Positions 15,688-24,107 of a DNA stretch of 64,000 nucleotides are shown here, piece by piece. The stretch spans positions 62,001-126,000 of the forward strand of contig JAJCZJ010000024.1 in assembly GCA_029262455.1 (NCBI GenBank). The letters are read 5' to 3'. The translations under genes and the position numbers were made by a program. Position 1 is the first letter of the stretch. Each line of letters opens with the position of its first letter. The stretch is from Deltaproteobacteria bacterium. Lineage in GTDB: Bacteria; Desulfobacterota; Binatia; HRBIN30; CADEER01. The notes under the pieces were generated by a model. That model was not told where the DNA came from. It saw only the letters and a list, made by a program, of their open reading frames with translations, and made no database searches.

Positions 15688-17217
15688 GTGCCCTACGAGA
15701 GCGCCGAAAGACTGTCCGCCCTCGATGCGATGTTCCTCGGCATCGAGACTCCCGACGTGCACATGCACACTGGTTCCGTAGGAGTGTTCGAGGCTGGGCC
15801 ACTGCGTCGCAAAGACGGCGGCCTGGATACCAAAAAGATCGACGAAGCGATCTATAGCGCGGTATCACACCAACCCAGGCTACGGCAGCGGATCGAACAC
15901 GTTCCGCTTTTCGGACACCCAGTGTGGGTCGATGACGATCGCTTCGATCTGAACTTTCACATCCACTATACCTGCCTACCCAGGGCGGGAACCACCCGCG
16001 AGCTCAAGCGACTCGCAGGTCGTATCCTGTCGCGCCAGCTCGATCGGAACAAACCGCTGTGGGAGATGTGGTTCATCGATGGTGTACCCGGTGATCGCTT
16101 CGCCCAGCTCACCAAAGCGCACCACTGTATGGTCGACGGAGCCGCTGGTGTCGACATGTTGTCCGCGATGCTTTCCCCATCGGCCGATGCGCCGATCAAA
16201 CCGGCGAGAAAATGGGTTGCGGGCAAGCGCCCGCCAGACGCACAGCTGCTCGCCGATGAGTTGGCCCATCGCGCAGGTTTTCCACTGGCAGCGATGAGTT
16301 CTGGATACGACTTGCTGCGCAATCCGCAACGAACCGCCGCAACAATCCGCCAAACAACAGAAAGCATTGGCGACTTCTTGCGGAGTGCGATGCCCGCATC
16401 CCGCACCCCCCTCAACCCGAGTATCGGGCGGTACCGTCGATTTGACTGGATCGCCGCCGATCTCGACGAGGTCAAAGTCGTCAAAAACCACCTCGGCGGT
16501 ACGATCAACGATGTCGTGTTGGCATGCGTCGCCGGAGCCTTGCGCACGTTCATGCAGTCACGCGGCATCGCAGTCGAGAATCTGGACTTTCGCGCCGCAG
16601 CGCCCGTCAACGTTCGCAACAACAGTCAGCACTCCGGTGGTAATCACGTTTCGTCGCTGATTATCGAGCTACCGCTCAGCGAGAGCGACCCACGGCTGCG
16701 CCTCGAGAAAGTGATCGAGGCCACGCAACACGCGAAATCCACGCACCAGGAATGGGCCGCCGAAATTGTCGAGGACCTCTGCGACAGAACCCTGCCTGGC
16801 CTGTTGGTCCAAGTCGGAAAAGCGGTTCCACTGCTGCGGCCGTGCAATACGATCGTCACCAACGTACCCGGCCCACAGTTCCCTCTGTTCCTGCTCGGAG
16901 CCAGACTACTCGAGTTGTATCCGTACGTACCGCTGCTCGAGAACACGGCGATTGCGATTGCCCTATTCAGCTACGATGGACAGCTATTCTGGGGAATTGG
17001 CGGCGATTGGCACGAAGTTCCGGACCTGCACGATCTGACCGAAGCCGTTCAAACAGAGATCGCCACTTTGCATGCACTAGCCCTCGTTCATTCTCCACCG
17101 CAGCCGAAGGCGCGGAGGTCGAAGCGCGCGGCAGCGCCGGCCAAAGCAGCGGCACGAACAAAGCGTCCAAGGGCACCCCAAACCGCCACGGGTGGCCGCC
17201 GCAAATCTGGTCAATAA
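15688..17217 (+). CDS. Wax ester synthase/diacylglycerol acyltransferase (WS/DGAT)
   Basis: 509 residues, the usual length plus a basic tail. The active-site motif HHxxxDG appears as HHCMVDGAAG, and the family's second conserved segment is present as NDVVLACVAGALR. The N-terminal ALDAMFLGIETPDVHMH resembles the L-S-x-x-D-x-x-F start of the family. The enzyme esterifies fatty acyl-CoA to alcohols or diacylglycerol for storage lipid. It starts at GTG 15688 behind AAAGGAAG. The last ~40 residues are rich in K, R and A, like the tail of the upstream protein, which suggests a shared nucleic acid or membrane surface target. In mycobacteria the homologue Tgs1 is part of the dormancy regulon. Confidence 0.92.
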   Translation: MPYESAERLSALDAMFLGIETPDVHMHTGSVGVFEAGPLRRKDGGLDTKKIDEAIYSAVSHQPRLRQRIEHVPLFGHPVWVDDDRFDLNFHIHYTCLPRAGTTRELKRLAGRILSRQLDRNKPLWEMWFIDGVPGDRFAQLTKAHHCMVDGAAGVDMLSAMLSPSADAPIKPARKWVAGKRPPDAQLLADELAHRAGFPLAAMSSGYDLLRNPQRTAATIRQTTESIGDFLRSAMPASRTPLNPSIGRYRRFDWIAADLDEVKVVKNHLGGTINDVVLACVAGALRTFMQSRGIAVENLDFRAAAPVNVRNNSQHSGGNHVSSLIIELPLSESDPRLRLEKVIEATQHAKSTHQEWAAEIVEDLCDRTLPGLLVQVGKAVPLLRPCNTIVTNVPGPQFPLFLLGARLLELYPYVPLLENTAIAIALFSYDGQLFWGIGGDWHEVPDLHDLTEAVQTEIATLHALALVHSPPQPKARRSKRAAAPAKAAARTKRPRAPQTATGGRRKSGQ

Positions 17218-17225
17218 ACGGACCG

Positions 17226-18731
17226 CTAGAAGCCGTAGGCGGTAAGCTCGGGATGTCCCTGAGCGTAAGAGTAGCTGTCGCGCAACAGTCCTTCGCTCTG
17301 CGCGTGGATCTCAAATAGTGGATCCCCCTTGCGCACGACTTCCCCGACGGTCCGCAGCAATCGCACCCCGGCCGAAGCATGGGCCGGCGCGCCTGCTCGC
17401 TTCGCTACGCGAGCAATCTCCAGGCAATCGATCGCCCGAATGCGACCATCCTCGCGTGCCTCTACGGTGCAACGAATCGGCGCCTCTGGGGGCGGCTCGC
17501 GGCGCCCCTGCGCGTCCCGGATCGCTTCGAACGACGCCTCCGCCGCACCGCTGTCGAGCGCATCCAGAGCCTTCCTGTAGCCAGCACCCGGGGACTCCGC
17601 CCCAATCATCTCGAGGATGCGCGCCGCGAGGTATAAGGACTTCTCCCTGAGATCGACCGGCGCAGACGGAGAGCGCCGCAGGACGTCCAACACGTCCAGA
17701 GCCTCGAGACGCGGGCCAATGCCGCGACCGACTGGCCCGCGAACATCGGTCAATACGACATCGACCGAAATGTCGATGTGGGCGGCAACGCTTCGAAACA
17801 TCGTTGCTAGATTCTCCGCGTCGCTAAGCGAGTGCATCTTCGCGCTGCTTCCAACTGGGATGTCGATCAACGCATGGGTCGCACCGGCCGTCTTCTTCTT
17901 CGACAAGATCGACGCGACCATCTGGACTTCTGTATCGATCTCCATCGGTCGCTCGACCGTGATCAACACGTCATCGGCCGGTGCGAGGCGCACCGCACCA
18001 CCCCAAACGATGCAGCCGCCGACGTCATCCACGACGCGCCGCATCTGTTCCGGAGAAAGGGATACTTCGGCCAACGTTGCCATCGTGTCCGCGGTCCCGG
18101 CCGGACTGGTGATCGCCCGCGACGACGTTTTGGGCACCGTCAGGCCGAGCGAGACCAAAATCGGGACAACGATCATCGTCGTGCGATTGCCTGGGACACC
18201 ACCGATACAGTGCTTGTCCGCAATCGGCCCGGCGCCAAAGTCCAAACTTTCCCCGCTGTCGATCATGGCGCGGGTGAGCGCAACCGTCTCGTCCAGATCC
18301 AGAGTTTTCAAGGCGCAGGCCAGCACGAACATCGACAACTCGACTTTCGAGTAACGTCGCGCCGCGACATCTATCAGAATCGCTAGGAAATCTTCGTGAC
18401 CGAGTCTTTCCCCCGCGAGCTTGCGACGAACCAGGTTGACACTGCGCGGCGCGGGCGCAATGGCCGCCTCCACCGCCGCTCCTTCTTCGAGTCCAAAGTC
18501 TCGGAAAGCTACTTCGGACAAGCCAATCTCATCGGCCGCAATCAGTGAGTCCCGGCAGAAGTTGAGTACACCGATCACCTCCTGCTGCGACTGCCCCGCA
18601 TCCGCAGTGCCGACGACATGAACGCGATCGAGTGGCTTGAAGCCGAGGTTCCCAGCCTCCACGGTCGCTTCGTGGATGAAGACGACGTGCTCAGCCAGGG
18701 TGTCGATCGCCATTCTCTTTAGTCGGAACAC
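17226..18731 (-). CDS. AMP phosphorylase/thymidine phosphorylase family enzyme
   Basis: 501 residues. The glycosyltransferase family 3 layout is clear: a helical domain, then DKHCIGGVPGNRTTMIVVPI (phosphate loop), TSSRAITSPAGTADTMA (catalytic), and a C-terminal barrel. The extra ~80-residue N-terminal domain (FRLKRMAIDTLAEHVVFIHE) is typical of the archaeal-type AMP phosphorylases and related bacterial proteins, not of classical DeoA. These enzymes phosphorolyse NMPs to ribose-1,5-bisphosphate and free base. The GTG start at 18731 keeps the conserved N-terminus. It follows the PRPP synthetase gene by five bases, so the two form an operon in ribose-phosphate metabolism. Confidence 0.88.
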   Translation of the reverse strand: MFRLKRMAIDTLAEHVVFIHEATVEAGNLGFKPLDRVHVVGTADAGQSQQEVIGVLNFCRDSLIAADEIGLSEVAFRDFGLEEGAAVEAAIAPAPRSVNLVRRKLAGERLGHEDFLAILIDVAARRYSKVELSMFVLACALKTLDLDETVALTRAMIDSGESLDFGAGPIADKHCIGGVPGNRTTMIVVPILVSLGLTVPKTSSRAITSPAGTADTMATLAEVSLSPEQMRRVVDDVGGCIVWGGAVRLAPADDVLITVERPMEIDTEVQMVASILSKKKTAGATHALIDIPVGSSAKMHSLSDAENLATMFRSVAAHIDISVDVVLTDVRGPVGRGIGPRLEALDVLDVLRRSPSAPVDLREKSLYLAARILEMIGAESPGAGYRKALDALDSGAAEASFEAIRDAQGRREPPPEAPIRCTVEAREDGRIRAIDCLEIARVAKRAGAPAHASAGVRLLRTVGEVVRKGDPLFEIHAQSEGLLRDSYSYAQGHPELTAYGF

Positions 18732-18736
18732 CTTGC

Positions 18737-19672
18737 CTAGACTCCCGCCGCCCTATGCGCCGCCACTGTCACGACAGGGGAGCCCTGGGGCGGCGCTTGA
18801 ATCGCCTCTGCCACGAGAGCCGTTGTGGAGTAGCCGTTCGACTCGTGCGGCACGGTATCGCTCGAAACTACATCCCTGACGCCGGCTTCTCGGATGCGCC
18901 GCATTGCCCCGGCGGCAAAAATCGCATGGACGACGACCGCCGACACGTCGCGGATCCCAGCTCGACGGAGAGACGTCGCAGCCGCAGCCAAAGTGACTCC
19001 GCTACTCGCGATGTCGTCGACGATCACCGCTCGCCCTCGCTGCGCGACGCGGGGAAACTCGATTTCGACTGACACATCGCCGCGCCGAGTTTTCTCGCCG
19101 ACCACGTACGGCAAATCGGCGGTCGACGCGATGGCTTCCACCCACGGTGTCGATTCAACGTCTGGCCCGACAATCAAAGCCCCGGGCGCATGATGCTGTA
19201 CCCACTCGCAGATCGCCGGCGCACTCGACAGCGACCGCGCCCCCGACCCGGCCACTTCGGACAACGCCGCAACGCGGTGCAAGTGCGCCTCCACGGTAGT
19301 GATCGAATCGAAGTTGGCTGCCAGCAACCCACCGACCACTTGCTGGGAGTTCGGCTCGCCCTCGGTGAACACCGAATCTTGGCGCATGTACGGAAGGTAG
19401 GGTGCAACCAAGTCGACGAATTCAGCACCAGCGCGGCGCAGGGCATCGGCGGCCAGCAAGACTTCAACCAGCTTGTCGTTCGGATCGTGCAAAGAGCGTA
19501 CTAGAATCGCCCGCTTCGCCACCGGACTGGCGACGCGAACGAGGCTTTCACCATCCGGAAAGCAGTGCCGGCCAACGCTCTGCGAGGGGAGGCCAAGATG
19601 GCTCGCGAGCCCCAGCCCGAAAACCAGAGAGTCGGCGAAATAGTGGAGCTGCGTCTCCGCGCACTTAGTCAT
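18737..19672 (-). CDS. Ribose-phosphate pyrophosphokinase (PRPP synthetase) family
   Basis: About 311 residues with the two-domain PRPP synthetase fold. FPDGESLVRV corresponds to the FxDGE segment near the ATP site, PYLPYMRQDSVF to the catalytic Arg/Asp region, and VIVDDIASSGVTLAAAA to the PRPP-binding loop. It makes PRPP from ribose 5-phosphate and ATP, or may use other pentose phosphates. It is not the usual housekeeping form in wording: several conserved residues are changed (for example, no KRR flexible-loop motif but EKTRRGD), so it could be a specialised paralogue. The next gene (AMP phosphorylase) lies 5 bp downstream. The start ATG 19672 is preferred over GTG 19693. Confidence 0.85.
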   Translation of the reverse strand: MTKCAETQLHYFADSLVFGLGLASHLGLPSQSVGRHCFPDGESLVRVASPVAKRAILVRSLHDPNDKLVEVLLAADALRRAGAEFVDLVAPYLPYMRQDSVFTEGEPNSQQVVGGLLAANFDSITTVEAHLHRVAALSEVAGSGARSLSSAPAICEWVQHHAPGALIVGPDVESTPWVEAIASTADLPYVVGEKTRRGDVSVEIEFPRVAQRGRAVIVDDIASSGVTLAAAATSLRRAGIRDVSAVVVHAIFAAGAMRRIREAGVRDVVSSDTVPHESNGYSTTALVAEAIQAPPQGSPVVTVAAHRAAGV

Positions 19673-20032
19673 TGTAGTCACACACCTACCCACGCACCGA
19701 AATCAAACAGACACCACCGTCGCGAGACGGCAGCGCCAATTCCGAACGATGATAAGGGGGGGCCCGGAGGGACTCGGGCGACTCAGGCCGGCCTCTCCGG
19801 GCCGATCGCAGCCCACGGGGGCGGGCTACGACGGGGACGTTCTTCTTGAACCTTTGCAGATCTTGCAGTCAATTCTCGGACCCTATTCAGTGCCGAGCGC
19901 TCACCACTCGGCATCTCACCCAGGTAGTTCTGCGAGTCCCATGCCAACCGAGGAGCAGAATGAATCCGTGACGCGTTTCGCCCCCTTGTTCCGGCGCTTG
20001 GGAATCCAAGCACAGTGCGGTTTGGCGGCTGT
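19673..20032. other. Intergenic stretch of about 340 bp
   Basis: It lies upstream of the PRPP synthetase gene and downstream of the CBS gene, both on the minus strand. The small ORFs listed across it (19565-19849, 19749-20132, 19783-20109) overlap and match nothing. It includes a G-rich run (AAGGGGGGGCCCGG near 19753). A promoter for the PRPP/phosphorylase operon is expected here. Confidence 0.4.
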
Positions 20033-20650
20033 CTATTTTTTGCGAACCGCCGGCGGCGAGGCAGACGCAACCAAGAGACTGATCGAATGCCCCGCCGCCC
20101 GGAGAGCATCGAGGATCAGGTCCACGTCATGACTCACCAATCGCAGATGAAGCTCTCTGGAGCGGCCAGAGCCCTGCGAACGCAACCAACGGATTTCACC
20201 GTGATGTCGCTCGACAATGTCTCGGACGGCATCAGAACGACTTCCCTTAGCCGGCAGGATCACTAGACGGTACGACGGCTCGGCCACTCCGGAAAAAGCG
20301 ACAAAGGCGTCGAGTACGTCCGACGTCGAGATAACACCAACCAACTTGCCGGCAGTCACGACCGGCAGCGCGTTGATCCTCCACGAACGCAGCAAGTGCG
20401 CGACACTGTCCACAGACTCGTCCACGGCTGTCGTCTGCGGCTTGTGCGTCATCACATCTTCAACCTGCCTCGCCTCGTTCGGAGCGGATCGCAAATCGCG
20501 ATCCGTAACGATTCCGGCCACTTTGCCGTTCCTTAGAACTGGCAACTGGTGAATGCGATGCTTCATCAGTAGGCTACGGGCGGCGCCCAGCGGGTCACGG
20601 CATCGAACCGTAACTACATTCTCCGTCATCCAATCCTTGACCAACACCAT
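20033..20650 (-). CDS. CBS-CBS protein with C-terminal ACT-like domain
   Basis: 205 residues. Two CBS motifs occupy 1-130 (VKDWMTENVVTV, GIVTDRDLR; VEDVMTHKPQTT, GVISTSDVLDAF). The last ~70 residues (YRLVILPAKGSRSDAVRDIV onward) look like a βαββαβ ACT-type regulatory domain. This order is that of AcuB-type proteins, which are nucleotide- and ligand-responsive regulators whose exact role is unsettled. It is divergent from the phospholipase-D-type synthase gene. No RBS is obvious, although AAGGAGAG lies just before the ATG on the minus strand. Confidence 0.85.
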   Translation of the reverse strand: MVLVKDWMTENVVTVRCRDPLGAARSLLMKHRIHQLPVLRNGKVAGIVTDRDLRSAPNEARQVEDVMTHKPQTTAVDESVDSVAHLLRSWRINALPVVTAGKLVGVISTSDVLDAFVAFSGVAEPSYRLVILPAKGSRSDAVRDIVERHHGEIRWLRSQGSGRSRELHLRLVSHDVDLILDALRAAGHSISLLVASASPPAVRKK

Positions 20651-20869
20651 CGCTCTCCTTGCCGCTAATCAAATCGAAACTACGCAAGATCGAAGCCAAC
20701 CAGCCGGGCCCAAGCTGCGCTGCTCACGAGAGTTTCCTTCTCTCGCGCGACCTATCTGCGCACCCACAATGGCCCCGATTCTTCCCAAGATCGAGAATAT
20801 CAGTCTGGTCTTCCCTCGCCCCTTCCGCCGCCTGCACCGACTCGTCAGTTGGTCTAGAATGAAACGTAA

Positions 20870-22384
20870 ATGAAAGTTGAGCCCGAAAGTCACGACCTCA
20901 GACGAATCCTTGGCGAACAGGCGTTCACGCGGGCCGCCGGCGCCCCTCTCATTGAAGGGAATCAATGCGAACTCCTGGTCGACGCCCGCGAGAACTATCC
21001 CGCCTGGCGCCGCGCGATCGAGGCATCCGAGCGTTTCATTCACTTCGAGATGTACATCCTGCGAGACGATCGCGTCGGGAGAGAGTTCGCGGAGCTCCTC
21101 ATTGGCCAAGCACAACGTGGAGTCCAGGTGCGTTTGCTCTACGATTGGCTCGGGTCCCAGGGCAAGACGGGAGCACGTTTTTGGCGGCACCTACGCACAA
21201 ACGGTGTCGAAGTGCTCGCCTCCAATCCACCACGCCTGACTACACCGTTCGGTTGGCTCAGTCGCGACCACCGCAAGACCCTGATCGTCGACAATGAAGT
21301 CGCCTTCGTTTCTGGGCTTTGCGTCGGCAACGATTGGCTCGGCGACACAGATAGAGGTATCGCGCCGTGGCGCGACACAGGAATCAGTCTCCGAGGGCCG
21401 GCTGTCGCTGAGATCGATCGGGCGTTCGAATCAATGTGGCAACTCGCCGGCGGAAAGATTTTGAACGCGGAATCAACTGACGCTGCGTCGCCACCGGGGC
21501 GCGGTGATTGCGCGGTTCGGGTCATCGCCGGAACGCCCGAGACGGGCGCGCTCTTTCGAACAGACCTTCTCTGGGCCTCGATCGCGAGCCATCGGCTCTA
21601 TTTGACGGACGCCTACTTCATCGGCACGACCTCGTACCTCGACGCCCTGCGTTCCGCGGCCGGCGCAGGGGTCGACGTCCGCCTCTTAGTGCCAAGCGCC
21701 AGCGACATTCGCGCGATCGCCGCATTCTCTCGCACACAGTATCGGTCCCTGCTCAACTCCGGGGTGCGGGTCTTCGAGTGGAACGGACCAATGGTCCACG
21801 CCAAGACGGCAGTCGTCGACGGACGTTGGGCCCGTGTCGGATCGAGCAACCTCAACATCGCCAGCTGGATCGGCAACTGGGAGCTCGATGTCTGCATCGA
21901 GAACGAACGCTTCGCGGCGAAACTGGCCGAGACCTTCCTCCGGGACCTCGACAACTCGACAGAGATTGTCGTCGGCACCTCAAAGAGACCTCGGCAAGCA
22001 ACCACGCACCCTCCAGCACAGCATCAGCGGCGAATCCGACCGGGCAGCGCTGGCCGAGCAGCGGCCGCGGCGATCGAGCTCGGGGGCTCGATCGGGTCGG
22101 CGATGACCCGGCGTTCCCTGGCGCCGACGGAGGCGAGATCCTACGCGGTGTTTGCTATCGCCCTCTTCTCCTTCACCGCAATCGCGATCCTTCTGCCAAG
22201 ACTGCTTACCGTTCCCCTAGCCATATTGGCGGCAGTCGGAGGTGTTAGTTTCACCGCTCGCGCGATCCGCCTGAGACGCGCTAATCGTACGACAGACACA
22301 CAATACCCGCGTCAAGAACAGTCCTCAGCTCCATCCGTCACCGCCCGATCGAAACCGCCGGGCGACCCGAGGAAAAAACCGTAG
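20870..22384 (+). CDS. Phospholipase D-type cardiolipin synthase-like protein
   Basis: 504 residues. Two HKD motifs are present: DHRKTLIVDNEVAFVSG and VHAKTAVVDGRWARVGSSN, each with the H-x-K-x4-D spacing. This points to a cardiolipin synthase of the ClsB kind, joining phosphatidyl groups in the membrane. Unlike ClsA, it has no N-terminal membrane helices; instead two hydrophobic segments lie near the C-terminus (about residues 420-460: FAIALFSFTAIAILLP). The 3' end overlaps the stop of the convergent hydrolase gene by 47 bp. The start ATG has no strong ribosome binding site. Confidence 0.88.
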   Translation: MKVEPESHDLRRILGEQAFTRAAGAPLIEGNQCELLVDARENYPAWRRAIEASERFIHFEMYILRDDRVGREFAELLIGQAQRGVQVRLLYDWLGSQGKTGARFWRHLRTNGVEVLASNPPRLTTPFGWLSRDHRKTLIVDNEVAFVSGLCVGNDWLGDTDRGIAPWRDTGISLRGPAVAEIDRAFESMWQLAGGKILNAESTDAASPPGRGDCAVRVIAGTPETGALFRTDLLWASIASHRLYLTDAYFIGTTSYLDALRSAAGAGVDVRLLVPSASDIRAIAAFSRTQYRSLLNSGVRVFEWNGPMVHAKTAVVDGRWARVGSSNLNIASWIGNWELDVCIENERFAAKLAETFLRDLDNSTEIVVGTSKRPRQATTHPPAQHQRRIRPGSAGRAAAAAIELGGSIGSAMTRRSLAPTEARSYAVFAIALFSFTAIAILLPRLLTVPLAILAAVGGVSFTARAIRLRRANRTTDTQYPRQEQSSAPSVTARSKPPGDPRKKP

Positions 22385-23366
22385 TAACGGCAAGCGCCCG
22401 ATCCGCGCCAGCCGTAGGTGGTAGGTCGAACCACTTCACCCACCAAGCCAAGATTTCTTCGGACGCAACGTCCACTAGCGAATTATGTGTTGCGTCCGGC
22501 CACCATGACAAATGAAAACGTTCGCCGGCATCGACGCGCCCGTAGGCACGGCGAATCGTTTCGACGGATCCTTCGACGCAACTGGTCGGGATAATATGGT
22601 CTCGCCCGCCGTTGACCATCAGCAGAGCTGTATCGGTGATCGCCGCAACCTGCCGCACCGCTTCACGTTCTCTCAGCCAGGTCTCGTACTCCGGTGCAAG
22701 GTCAAGCTCGGCTCCGCCGAGCGCAACGGGTGAGTCGGCGAGAAAAGAGTGATAGTCTGCGCATGAACCCACCACGACCGCAGCGCGAAACTGCACCCCT
22801 GCCACCAACGCTGAGAGAGCCTTGAACCCATTGGTCGAAATACCGGCTATCCCGAGACGTTCTGCATCGACGAAGGCCAAGGCCGCGAGATACTCGACCA
22901 CTGCTTTCACAGCGGTGCCTTCGCTCCAGATCAGATGAAAGTAGCTGCGACCAATGACGTCGGGGCTCGGCGACGCGAGCAACCATACTCCAACCGATTT
23001 CCCCTTGGACGTAGGCTGGTCCTCGGGCGGTTCCGCCGCTTCCGGTCGCGGCAATACTCCCCAGTCCAGGCGATAGCGGACGACCGCAATACCGCGTGCG
23101 AGCAACTCGCTCGGCTGCAGCACTGGATTGACAACCGCCGGCCACGGCCGAGACTCGTCCAGACCCTGTGGCGTCGTGGGAATCACAATCGTGCCTCGAA
23201 CAAAGCCGTTTCGAAGAACGAACTCACGCTCAACAACCGGCCCGGTTGGTCCGTGCTCGAGCGCTACCACAACCCCGGGAGTGGCGAGATCCTGAACTCC
23301 AGAGCATCCACCGAGAGTCAACAAGCTAGTCGCAAGCGCGATGGTCGCTGGTATCTTCGATCGCAC
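22338..23366 (-). CDS. Lipoprotein alpha/beta hydrolase
   Basis: About 342 residues from GTG 23366. The N-terminus is a lipoprotein signal (IALATSLLTLGGCSG, Cys at the lipobox), so the protein is anchored to a membrane on the periplasmic side. The body fits an alpha/beta hydrolase: a nucleophile elbow GISTNG in GIAGISTNGFKALSAL, an acid in NGGRDHIIP and a histidine in WWPDATHNSL. The nucleophile serine is followed by TNG rather than the more common xGG. Substrate unknown. The track ORF runs on to 24095, but that part is antisense to another gene. The 5' end overlaps the divergent lipoprotein gene. Confidence 0.8.
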   Translation of the reverse strand: MRSKIPATIALATSLLTLGGCSGVQDLATPGVVVALEHGPTGPVVEREFVLRNGFVRGTIVIPTTPQGLDESRPWPAVVNPVLQPSELLARGIAVVRYRLDWGVLPRPEAAEPPEDQPTSKGKSVGVWLLASPSPDVIGRSYFHLIWSEGTAVKAVVEYLAALAFVDAERLGIAGISTNGFKALSALVAGVQFRAAVVVGSCADYHSFLADSPVALGGAELDLAPEYETWLREREAVRQVAAITDTALLMVNGGRDHIIPTSCVEGSVETIRRAYGRVDAGERFHLSWWPDATHNSLVDVASEEILAWWVKWFDLPPTAGADRALAVTTVFSSGRPAVSIGR

Positions 23367-24083
23367 GCGCCGGCAGCGCCGCTGGCCTTCGCCATTGCCT
23401 TGACCGGGTGCAGCGCATTCACGCAGGCAACCCCCGTGCCCAAGTGCCCTCCTGTTATCGTTCGCGCCATCGAAGCCCGCGGCGGCGAACTCCACAGCTT
23501 TCGCCGTATTGCCCAATCGCGCGTCTACATGGGCTTCCCCGGGGACTGGCGCTTCGAGTATCTCTTTCATGTTCCCCACTTCTACCGCTGGACCGTCTTT
23601 ACCAGCGATCAGCCCGACCGTTACTCTTGGGACGGAGAGGTCATGCGCGCGGCTGTCGGCGACAATGTCATCGGGACCGACACATCCGGCACCGCTCCTT
23701 TGCGATCTCACGCACGATGGAACGCCGTCACCCACCTCGACACCCTGTGCGAGAAGCCTTTCCCCGCGCTGATCCTGCCGATACGACCGAAGACTTCGCG
23801 ATCGGAAGATGTCCTCGTCCGCTTCGAGGACCGCGACGAATACGTCCTGCGATTCGATACCAACGATCGACTCGTGAGAGTCGTCGGTCCCATCGAAATG
23901 GAGCCCTTCGGCACCGGCGAGCTGGTCGGCGAGTTCTCCGACTTCCGCAGCATCAACGGTTTCTTCGTCCCGACCAGGACTCGCTACCACTTTGCCGGGC
24001 ATCTTCTCTCCGAGGAAACCACTGTATCCTTCACGCCCAACGATGTGACGATCGTTCCGAAACTCTTCCGATTCCAACCATGA
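23253..24083 (+). CDS. Lipoprotein of unknown function (possibly LolA-like fold); start uncertain
   Basis: The supported coding part begins with a lipoprotein signal, PLAFAIALTGCSAF, and runs to 24083 (about 235 residues after the cysteine). The mature part is rich in beta strands and repeats the theme RFDTNDRLVRVVGPIEM, GEFSDFRSINGFFVPTRTRY, similar to LolA/LolB-like or outer-membrane lipoprotein-sorting folds, but I cannot name a family. No ATG, and no start codon with a ribosome binding site, lies close to the signal. GTG 23253 is the nearest in-frame GTG and gives a long leader; a CTG at 23292 is another option. The 5' end overlaps that of the divergent lipoprotein hydrolase. Confidence 0.65.
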   Translation: MLERYHNPGSGEILNSRASTESQQASRKRDGRWYLRSHAPAAPLAFAIALTGCSAFTQATPVPKCPPVIVRAIEARGGELHSFRRIAQSRVYMGFPGDWRFEYLFHVPHFYRWTVFTSDQPDRYSWDGEVMRAAVGDNVIGTDTSGTAPLRSHARWNAVTHLDTLCEKPFPALILPIRPKTSRSEDVLVRFEDRDEYVLRFDTNDRLVRVVGPIEMEPFGTGELVGEFSDFRSINGFFVPTRTRYHFAGHLLSEETTVSFTPNDVTIVPKLFRFQP

Positions 24084-24107
24084 GCGGTACGGCAACCTCC
24101 AAAGCGA

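Noticed and set aside
22935-23252. 5' part of the 382-aa plus-strand ORF
   Set aside because: Antisense to the well-supported lipoprotein hydrolase; only the part from the lipobox on looks coding.
23367-24095. 5' extension of the hydrolase ORF on the minus strand
   Set aside because: Antisense to the second lipoprotein gene and upstream of a clear lipoprotein signal.
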